Of a DNA stretch of 64,000 bases, positions 55,546 to 64,000 are shown in pieces. The notes under the pieces were generated by a model. That model saw nothing but the letters and a program-made list of their open reading frames with translations, did no database searches and was not told where the DNA came from. A program made the position numbers and the translations under genes. This stretch comes from Dipteris shenzhenensis (Eukaryota; Polypodiophyta; Polypodiopsida; Gleicheniales): assembly GCA_047967505.1 (NCBI GenBank), contig CM106538.1; one strand, given 5' to 3'. Position 1 is the stretch's first letter. Every line of letters begins with the position of its first letter.

Positions 55546-56847
55546 GCCAAATGCATTGCATTGCTTTCAAGCAGGGATTATTGTGTACTTTCCTAACATT
55601 GTCAGGGATTGAATATCCTTTCCTGTCCTGTAACTGCGTATTTGAAAAGGGAAATATGCTGTGGCAGCTGAAGACGATCCTTTGCGAGATCAGTTTGAAA
55701 CTGATACATCCAGTGTCTTCGAAGGAGAGCCATTGGGAGGCACCTTTCTGCGTAGGTGAAAAGGAAAACTTGCTGTAGGAACTGTATCTGACCTTAAACG
55801 GATCCGACGAGGATCATTTGGATGTTGAAACAGATGGTCTCTTCAGTAAAGAGCCATTGGGAAGTAAGCGTATACTAGATCCTGTGAGAGTTAGATTATC
55901 ACAGCCAAATGTTTATTCTCACGGTTGCTCTCAGAGTGCACATGCACTATAGTCTTTTGCCTAACTTGTTTAGGTACCTTTGTCCTCATGTCGAGGCTAT
56001 TTTGTGAGGGCTCTTTTGTAAGAGCATTCGGAGAAACTTTATTTGAATGAAGTGTTACGTGCCACGGCATGTTCCACTAGTCAGAGTTTTGCAAAAATCA
56101 ATTCAGAGCTCAAAATTGCACGTTTCTTTTCATTTGGAAAAATATTACATGCTTTCCCTTCTGACCTGGATAGGCTGCTCCAACGCCTTGGTGAACTGGA
56201 AGGATCAAATCATCAGATTTAGTGATTCAAATGGAGAGTCCTGAGTGTGGACTCTGAGCCACCATGCGCCAAGGATCTTTGCGACGGTTCTCAGGCTCTT
56301 TCCCAGGAATTTGGTAACTCTCTCTGGACGACCTAGCACAAGGCTCTATCTTAGTACAAATAGCAAGATGTCATGGGTGCCAAAATAGCGCCTGACAGGA
56401 TACAATGGCTTGACCTTACTAGAGATCTCTCTAAGCTCACTAGGGGTGAAGAAACTGTGGTAACTTTGATACGAGCTCTTTTAGATTGAATTACATTCTT
56501 TAAAGACAATAATAAGAGTCTAAAGGGGAAATGTTGATTGTCTTGCAGCCCGCTCCTCGTCCCAACTCACTGCCTATGGTAACCTCGGAGCACGTGCCAA
56601 CAACTACTGTGGTGGCAGATACAACCAATGGATTCCTTGACCTGTGAAAATATTAAAGATATCTACAAGACATGCCTTGTAGAAATGCCCATGCTGCTTG
56701 GCAGTCTTCCTGGAATCGTCTGGTACCTTGTTCCCAAAGGTATAGATTAGATAGCCAGAATTTCATTTGCTGAAGTATGCATCTGTGCACAGCAGATAAC
56801 GAAGACAACTGTTTCCAATACGCAACAGCAAATCTCAACCCACAAAC
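55546..56847. other. mostly unassigned stretch
   Basis: Broken frames only. RIQWLDLTRDLSKLTRGEET (near 56398-56457) and SHHAPRIFATVLRLFPRNLV (near 56260) look protein-like but I cannot name them, and two GAAGGAGAGCCATTGGGAGG-like words (55721 and 55841) suggest an internal duplication. Confidence 0.4.
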
Positions 56848-57412
56848 TGTAAATGAAACAGAGAAATAGAGCAGCAAAGGTACTTCCAAAATATACTCAG
56901 TTTAGTGCACCACAAGCATGGCTGAACTGCTTCAGGATGAAGCAACAAGCATCCAACAAAGTGCTGGACAAAATACAGTCAAGGTAGAGTGCGCAAAACT
57001 GAGGTATAGATGTGAAGGGAAGGCTCCTGAATGTCTGCTTCTGCTGCCTTTGAAAGGGTTTCAGTGGAATGCAGACAATGGGGCAAGGTCCTCATGTTCA
57101 TATGCCCAAAATGACCTAGAACTGGCCAACTGGAAGCCGCCGACTGGTCTCTCAAGCCAAGCAGATCTGCCGACCAGATCTGCTGGCGAGATCTGCTGTT
57201 TGACCTGACCTACAGGTCGGTTGACTGCTAGGTCAGCCTATTTGGCAGTCCTTCCAGGCACCTACAAGGCGACCTGTTCTCCTACTAATAGAGGTTGCAG
57301 ATTGCAACCCTAAGCCGATGCAGCTCAGCCTACCCTCCCCTGCCTACAGATGCACTTCTCTGATGTCCTCCTCATCTGGGGGATCACAGTTGGATCAGTG
57401 ATCTTTTCTAAC
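56848..57412 (-). repeat. 3' LTR of copia-3 (minus strand)
   Basis: On the minus strand the LTR begins TGTTAGAAAAGATCACTGATCC at 57412, right after a GAGAGGGGG polypurine tract (57413-57421), and probably ends at TTTCATTTACA (56848). The right limit is firm; the left is inferred. Its first bases resemble the LTRs of copia-2 and the LTR at 59739 (CCCCCAGATGAGGAG). Confidence 0.65.
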
Positions 57413-59738
57413 ACCCCCTCTCACTGACTCAATGTGGGCCAATCCAAAGATGTTGAATGAGATGCTCCATCTGCTCGTGAGAAAGAGCCTTGGTGAATAA
57501 ATCGGAAGCGTTTTCTTTTGTAGGGCAGTAAGTCAGCTTGATCAATTCGTCCATGATCAATTCCCTGAAGAAGTGGTAGTGAATCTCAATGAGCTTCGTC
57601 AGAGCATGGTTCTTCGCAAATGCAGTGCAACTCTGGTAACTACAGTAGATCTCCACTGCTTCGTCTTGTAATAACCTTATGTCTTCGAGGATCCACCTGA
57701 GCCGTAAGGACTCGGATGATGCCATGCAGGCCACTTTGTACTCTGCCTCCTTAGATGAAAGAGCGACCATGGGTGCTTCTCACTAAGCCAAGAAATAACC
57801 CCTGACCTTAGTAGAAAACAATAGCCAGTCATGGAACGTCAAGTGGTCCCATCTCCGACCCATCAAGATCACAATACTTGAAGAAATCAATCCCTGTGTG
57901 GTACATGATCCCATATCCTGAGGTACCCTTCAACTATTGTAACACCTGCAACAACCTTGCCAATGATTCTCTCGGGGTTCTCATGAGAACTGGCAAAGTA
58001 GTCCCACTGAGAAGCAATGTTAGGATGAGTATTTGTGAGGTAGAGCAAGCTCCTCACAAGTTGTCAATAGTTGGTCGAATCCACCAGCTCAGAAACATTT
58101 TCTTTCTAAGTTTGTTCCCAACTTCCATGGCCATCATGGCCTCCTTGCACTCTTCCATTTGGAACCACATCAGAATCTCCTGGCAGTACTTTTCTTGAGA
58201 GATGAAAGTCTTCTCTTCCTCTTGCCATAACTCTATCCCCAAAAAGTAATGCCAGAGACCGAGGCCAGTTATTTCAATCTCTTCATGCAAGAGAGTCTTT
58301 ACTTTCCTTATCTTGCTGCTGAGATGCCCTATTCGAATAAGGTAATCCACATAAATAATCACCATCATTCTCCTATCCCCCTTTGAATGGAGATACAGGT
58401 TTGCATCTGACGAAATTTGAGAAAGACCAATCTGTGAGAACTAGTCATGGATGCATTAGTCCCATGCTCAAGGAGCTTGTTTCAGTCTGTAGGGTGCATT
58501 GTTCAGTCTGCACACCATTGTCCTCTTGGTCTGAAGTCCTTGTAGCTGCTCCACGTTGACTTCTTCTCCAAGTCTCCATTGAGAAAAGTAGACCTCACAT
58601 CCATCTGGTAGATGGTCCACTTATAGTGGGCAGCTAGTGCCATCAGTGTCCTGTTGGTGCAAAGGTCTCATTATGACCTTCACCTATGAGTAACCCTCGT
58701 CCGGCGATCTGCCTTGTACTTGTAGAGTGCACTGTCTGACTTGTACTTGGCTTTGTAGATCCACTTGGTTCAAATCAGCTTTTGTTTGGCCGGCCTTATT
58801 TCCAAGTCCTACGTACAGTTCTTCTCAATGGCAGCCATCTCAGTCTCCATTGCTTTTTTCCACTCAAGGATGTCCTTTGTCTCCTGAAAGGCCTTTCGTT
58901 CATGAATCATGTTGATTTGAGCCATCAGTGTGTAGTTGATTGTTAGAGCTTTCTGGTTCCTTCGAGACCCTCTCTCCATTTGAACGCTTTAGGGATATCC
59001 GTCACCCCTGAATCTTCGAAGGTGTTCATGTACGACCGAGGTAATCTCTTCTCTTTAGCAGAAGACTTCTTTTTTGTCGGTTCTAGCATCTCTGAATCCA
59101 ATTCTGAACTTGATGGACTTGCTTCTGCTTCCTTTGCTTTGATCTGGGGTGCTGCTGGGAGTAATCCAGGTGCAAAGGCTGTTTTGTTGTCTCAGTCGCT
59201 TGGAAGACTACATCCTTATTGATGAACACCTTTTTTCTTTGTTGTACAGCCGATAAGCCTTAGACTCGTCACTGTATCTGACAAACATACATTTCCTGCT
59301 CCTTGAATCCAGTTTGCTCTGCTGTCTTTGTGGACATGCACCCATGCATCAGAACTAAAACTTTTAAATGTTTTATGGTAGGTTTCTTATCTAAGTAAGC
59401 CTGTGGAGGTGCTATTCCCACAACTGCTTCAGTCATTTCTTAATAAGGATCTGAACTGCCTCTGCCCAAAATGACCTTGGAACATTCTTGCCGCTCAGCA
59501 TGCTCAAACCTACCTCCACTATTTACTAAGATTCTTCTGCTCTGCCACCACGTTTTGATAGGATGTACGTGCTGTTGTCAATTGCCATTTGATGCCATTC
59601 CTCTTGTAGTAAGCATCAAATTCATCTAATGGGAATTTTCCCCGTTGGTCTATTCTAAAAGTCTCGACTTTCTTTCATGTTTTTTTCTCGAACTTTGCCC
59701 GCCGTTCCTTGAATTTTAAAGGGTTTGTGATTTTTCAG
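57413..59738 (-). pseudogene. copia-3: decayed Ty1/copia pol on the minus strand
   Basis: Read leftward: integrase RGKFPLDEFDAYYKRNGIKW and TARTSYQNVVAEQKN (59655-59555); EFDAYY region, then AYLDKKPTIKHLKV-like; RT YLHSKGDRRMMVIIYVDYLI (58400-58330; the catalytic YVDD reads YVDY) and LGLWHYFLGIELW; RNase H MVALSSKEAEYKVACMASSE (57770) to LTYCPTKENASDLFTKALS and LIQHLWIGPH, ending at about 57429. Many stops. The 5' half (gag, protease, 5' LTR) is missing from 59739 on, where another LTR lies. Confidence 0.9.
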
Positions 59739-60074
59739 TGTTGGAAGAGTCACATCCCCATTTGTAAGCCCCCATATGAGGAGAGCATGGGGAGGTTGAC
59801 TTAGGGTTAGGGATACCACATGGGCAGCTTATTGGCTGCCATGTGGTGGCAAACTCAAGGGAACAAGAGAAGAGAGGGAGCTGCCACATGGGCAGCACAC
59901 ATCAGGCCCTACAAGGCTGGAGGATTTCCCAGGACAGACTCGCACATGTGGCGGACTGTTTGGGGCAGATTAGGGCAAAAGACAGAGGATAGAAGTCTGC
60001 AGGCCAGAAAGAGAAGGAAAAGGGGCTGTAAAGTGCAGTCCCTTTGCCCTTATATAAGGTCTGGATTGACTGAT
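59739..60074 (+). repeat. plus-strand LTR fragment inserted against copia-3
   Basis: TGTTGGAAGAGTCACATCCCC opens in the plus direction and then reads TTGTAAGCCCCCATATGAGGAG, close to the copia-2 LTR start (TTGTAAGCCCCCCATATGAGGAG). A TATA box CCTTATATAAGG lies at 60048-60058. It is cut at 60074 by the copia-4 LTR, only about 17 bp past the TATA box. The remainder, if present, is beyond the window. Confidence 0.65.
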
Positions 60075-60430
60075 TGTGAAGAGAGTGGGAGAGAAGTAAG
60101 GAGTCTCACTTGCAGCTTTCTCACATACACAATGGGGGAATATACACAAAGGTGGAGGTTGAAAACAGTTTTCCTCTTCTCAGTTGTGAAAGCCAAAAGA
60201 ACTCTCTAAGTACAAAAGGAATATGTGAACCCTATATGTGGATCTCAAACCAAACTCAGCTAACCTAGGTGGCATATTAACTGAGCCACTAACTAGAGTA
60301 CATAAAGATAGCTGTCATTTAGCTATTATTCATGGGCGGTGTACCAACCGCATCTGCAGCGAACAAGTCAGTGACATAAATGCACAACGGTTACCCGGGC
60401 ATATCACGAGGGGAGCTCGATATCTCAACA
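60075..60430 (-). repeat. 3' LTR of copia-4
   Basis: 356 bp, TG...CA in minus orientation, preceded (to the right) by purine tract GAGAGGGAG. Its start (TGTTGAGATATC) and its end region (AAAGCTGCAAGTGAGACTCC) match the copia-1 LTR in part, so the two families are related. Confidence 0.88.
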
Positions 60431-63400
60431 CTCCCTCTCGAGCTCAATCCCAATTCCTGCATATCAAGCAGGTCTCTGAACTTGCGCAGCTTCTTTGCAC
60501 CCAATGCCTTTGTGAATATATCAGCTATCTGATCCTCTGTGCTGACATAAACTAGATCAATAAAACCTACTAGAACTTTCTCCCGCACATAGTGATAATG
60601 CACCTCAATGTGCTTTGTTCTAGCATGATAGACTGTATTATTTGCCAAGTGTATACTGCTCATGTTGTCACAATAAATGACAATTGGTCCATCTGTAGAC
60701 TGATGCATATCATAAAGTAACTTATGCAATCAAGTTGCCTCACATGCAACCATTGCTGCATCCCTGTACTCAGCCTCTGTGCTCGACAAGGCAACTGTAG
60801 GCTGTTTCTTGCTGCTCCAAGTGACTGCAGCACTTCCAAAAGAGAACACATATCCACTGGTAGATCGTCTATCAGAAATACTACCAGCCCAATCAGCATC
60901 AGTGTATCCATGCAACTGTATCTAAACCCTAGTCTCATAAAATAGTCCATACTGCAATGTGGACTTCACATACCTCAGTATGCGTCTAGCCGCATCCAAA
61001 TGCGGTTTCCTTGGACTCTGCATAAAGTGACTTACCAACCCAATAGCATAGCTCAAATCTGGCATGGTAATAGTCTTATAAATCAAACTTCCTACTATGC
61101 GTCTGTACATAGTAGGGTCTTCCAGAAGCTCACCTGCATCTGCGCTCAACTTCATATTCTGCTCCAAAGGAACTGAAATAGGCTTACAGCTTGTCATCCC
61201 ATATTTGGATAGCATGTCCAATCCATATTACCTCTGCAAGAGCCATATCCCACTTGTGGATCTAATCACCTCAACGCCTAAGAAGTAACACAGCTCTCTC
61301 ACATCCTTCATCTCAAACTTTTGCTTCAATAGCATTTTCACATGAAGGATATCTTCATCACTATCATTTGTGATGATCAAATCATCAACATAAATGACGA
61401 GCAGTATAATGTCTTTCTCTGTTTTTCTCACGTAAAGTGAGAAATCTGTCTTAGAAATATGAAAGCCAATAGTGACAAGATACTGTCCTATCTTGTCAGA
61501 CCATGCTCTTCATACAAGGCTTTCTTTAACTTGCAAACAAACTCAGGATGAACAACATGAATATAACCTTGTGGCTGCTCCATATAGACATCTTCTTGCA
61601 AATCACCATGCAAGAAAGCATTCTTTACATCCATCTGATGTAAAGACCATCCCTTTGATGCAGTCATAGCAATGACTGCTCTTACAGTTGCCATCCTTGC
61701 AACCGGACTGAATGTTTCTTCATAATCAATGTCATATGTCTGTGCATATCCCTTAACAACTAATGTTGCCTTGTATCTATTTACAGAACTATCTGCATTG
61801 TGCTTCACCTTATAAACCCACTTGCAGGCAATTGCATTCTTGTCTTTAGGCAAAGGCATCAATTCCCATGTAGCATTTGCTTCCAAGGCATCCATTTCTT
61901 CATCCATGGCTTTCTCTCATTTTTCTTTTCCCATGGCTTGCTCAAAAGAAGTGGGTTTTGGTTCATGTATCACTTTGATCATATAGACATAGTGAATGGC
62001 TGTAAATCCATCATATTTCAGTCTATCCACAGGATACTTAACTTTGGTAGACGTGCGCAAAATAGGCTCACTACCAGGTGCTCTCTAAACATCCCTTGTC
62101 TTCCTTACTCCAGGTGTAACAACAGAAGGAATAGCCAACTTATCATCAAGGCTCTGTTCTAAGCCACTGGATTCACCATGCACTTAAGAGTGACCTGCAT
62201 TTACATCAAACATGGGCTGATCTACTTTCTCTTTTCCTTTTCATGATACTTGCATATCACTATCTGCATTGCTTTGAGGAGATTCTCCTGATCTCAATCT
62301 GCCTGTCCATGGTGAAGTATATGAACCATTGCTAGAGGACACTACAGGTCCACTAATATTTTGTGATTGTTGCTGTGAATTCTGTGCAACATTACCATTT
62401 TGTGCATCTACATCATCAATCACATTTATTGGTTTATACCAACTGCTCATCTCATCAAAAATAACATCTTTGCTTACTGTAAACTTACGAGTAGAAGGGT
62501 TATAGCATCTATATCCTTTTCGTTGTGCAGAGAATAACTAATAAAGATGCACTTCTCAGCTTTTGGATGCAACTTGGATCTCAAGTCATTAGGCACATGA
62601 ACATAGGCAATGCAATAAAAAACTTTCAAATGAGAAATATCTGGTTTCCTATCAGTATATCTCTCCTCTAGTGTCATGCTATGTATTGCTGCAGTGGGAG
62701 TCCTGTTCATTATGTAGACTACTGTAGCAACTGCTTTAGCCCAATAATAATCTGGCAGGTCTTTTTCGTTGAGCATGGCACGAGATACCTCTCCAATATG
62801 CATGTTTTTCCTTTCTGCAAGTCCATTTTGCTATGGGGTATGACTGCATGAATATTGTTGTTTTATGCCATGCTCCTGCAGCCATGCTCCTGCAGGAACC
62901 TTGTAAACTCATTTGAGAGGTACTATCTCCCTCCATCTGACCTTAGGCATTTTATTTGCAAGCCTGTTTCTTTTTCAACCATAGCTTTAAAAGCTTTGAA
63001 ATGCCCAAACACTTCACTTTCCTTTTTTATAAAATATATCCAAACTTTTTTGTTGTAGTCATCAATAAAAGTGACAAAATAATGACAGCGTTCAATAGAT
63101 GCAGCTTTAGTAGTCCACACATTAGAGTGGATTAATTGATCTCTTACTCTCTTGAACATGTCTAGGAAATGGTTTCCTTGCCTGCTTTTCAAATTGACAG
63201 GCTTCACATACCTTATGCATTTCTACAACCTTCAACTTAGGCAATCTTGCAACAATATTTTGGGCCTGCATTAATTTAAGTCGCTGTATATTAACATGAC
63301 CAATGCGTTTATGCCAGATATCAATATCTGCAACTACACTGGTCCCATGTGCAAACATTGTTGCTCTCAATTCATGCATGTCTGCATCCAACGTAAATAT

Positions 63401-64000
63401 CATGTCCTTCTTATTTCCTTTTGCTATCAAGCGATCTTTATTTTTTATATCCTCAACAAAGCATCCATGAGGATTAAATCTAACCTGTAAGCCGTGCTCA
63501 ACCATTTGAGCAACAGAAACCAGGTTCTTGGTGATATTCGGGACATGAAATACATCAGACATGTATTTCTTTTTCCCATCCTGCATAGATAAAGGAATTT
63601 TACCAATTTGCACAATAGGATGTGTAGTATCATCACCAGTCTATACAAATCTAGGTCTTTCTATTTTCCTTGCATCCTGCATTCATTCTGTATGACCTGT
63701 TATGTAGTTTGATGCACCTGAGTCAACATAGCACACATCATTGCTTTCTTCTGCACTTGTCACATAATTGGTCATGTGCTGCGCCATAAACAAATGCTCA
63801 TTTCTGTCATCACTCTGTCTACTAGAGGTCTTTCCATTTTCCTTGCATCCTGCATCCATTCTGTATGACCTGTCATGTGGTTTGACGCACCTGAGTCAAC
63901 ATATCACACATCATTGCTTTTTTCTGCACTTGTCACAGAATTGGTCATGTGTTGCACCATAAACAAATGCTCATTTCTGTCATCACCCTGTCTACTAGAG
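60405..64000 (-). pseudogene. pol of copia-4 (protease to RNase H, broken)
   Basis: Read from the right: protease YVDSGAS (in a 173-bp tandem duplication), IWHKRIGHVNIQRL and CEACQFEKQAR near 63330-63190, integrase WTTKAASIERCHYFVTFIDD, LRSDGGR followed by TAG for Glu (62935), LAERKNMHIGEV (catalytic Glu kept) near 62800, RT AFLHGDLQEDVYMEQPQGY, YVDDLIIT near 61390, RNase [21 protein letters not shown]. Lesions: a ~20-bp deletion at KALY (61517) that removes GLKQAPRAW, stops at 61225, 60919, 60727 (TGA for Trp) and 61908, a frameshift near 62530 and a 14-bp duplication at 62868-62895. The reading frame ends inside the LTR. Confidence 0.92.
63653..64000 (-). repeat. 173-bp tandem duplication across the protease site of copia-4
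   Basis: Two copies, 63653-63825 and 63826-63998, differ at a handful of bases; each encodes the VDSGAS protease active site and the MTNSV...EMSICL linker. The first two bases of a possible third copy are at the window edge. Confidence 0.92.

Larger units (their letters stand above)
60075..64000 (-). mobile_element. copia-4: Ty1/copia retrotransposon on the minus strand, runs off the window
   Basis: Close relative of copia-1, read leftward. Its 3' LTR is 60430-60075 (TGTTGAGATATCGAGCTCC ... CTCTTCACA). The 5-bp word before it on the plus side is CTGAT (60070-60074), but the partner is beyond 64000. RNase H, RT, integrase and protease parts follow in order to the right. It sits inside the LTR at 59739. 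Confidence 0.92.

Noticed and set aside
1-64000. tRNA or rRNA genes
   Set aside because: None recognised; TGGTATCAGAGC-type matches are primer binding sites of LTR elements.

Overview
The window is nuclear DNA of a land plant and consists almost entirely of nested, mostly decayed transposable elements. The plant assignment rests on CACTA (En/Spm) DNA transposons with TNP2, DUF4218 and DUF4216 domains, on Ty1/copia elements with a plant-type initiator-Met tRNA primer site (TGGTATCAGAGC), on a chromodomain Ty3/gypsy remnant, on GT-AG introns inside transposon genes and on abundant CA, CT and GA microsatellites. A Penelope-like reverse transcriptase relic would be unusual for a flowering plant, so a fern, lycophyte, bryophyte or gymnosperm seems possible; the species is not determined. 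I found no intact host gene.

Layout. 1-3225: 3' part of CACTA-1, rearranged and internally deleted. 3226-9651: microsatellite-rich sequence with several short repeat families. 9652-16366: CACTA-3, a complete but internally deleted element with a leftward tnpA-like gene and a rightward tnpD-like gene. 16367-18454 and 24708-25921: old relic sequence, split by copia-1 (18455-24702; 298-bp LTRs with two differences, perfect GACAA target duplication). 25922-28597: repeat A. 28604-37642: a Penelope-like reverse transcriptase pseudogene, split by the older copia-2 (30191-35730). 37811-49417: repeat B, a second copy of repeat A, split by CACTA-2 (39060-48174). 49418-52690: mostly featureless. 52690-53757: gypsy integrase with chromodomain. 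54720-56847: unassigned, with one weak possible host exon. 56848-64000: a stack of three LTR elements: copia-3 (minus), a plus-strand LTR, and copia-4 (minus, runs off the window).

Three structures stand out. First, CACTA-2 can be dated against its own empty site: repeat A carries the uninterrupted sequence, and CACTA-2 in repeat B is flanked by the 3-bp duplication AGA. Second, CACTA-2 and CACTA-3 use different palindromic motifs (GTCGCTATATAGCGAC and GCGTCTATAGACGC), yet both carry motif arrays at the two ends and also in the middle, between divergent transposase genes. This suggests the element's binding protein may also control the internal promoter. Third, a Penelope-like reverse transcriptase lies between two direct copies of a 2.4-kb repeat, each starting at a CA microsatellite and ending at the same GATTACA; this looks like a pseudo-LTR arrangement or tandem array.
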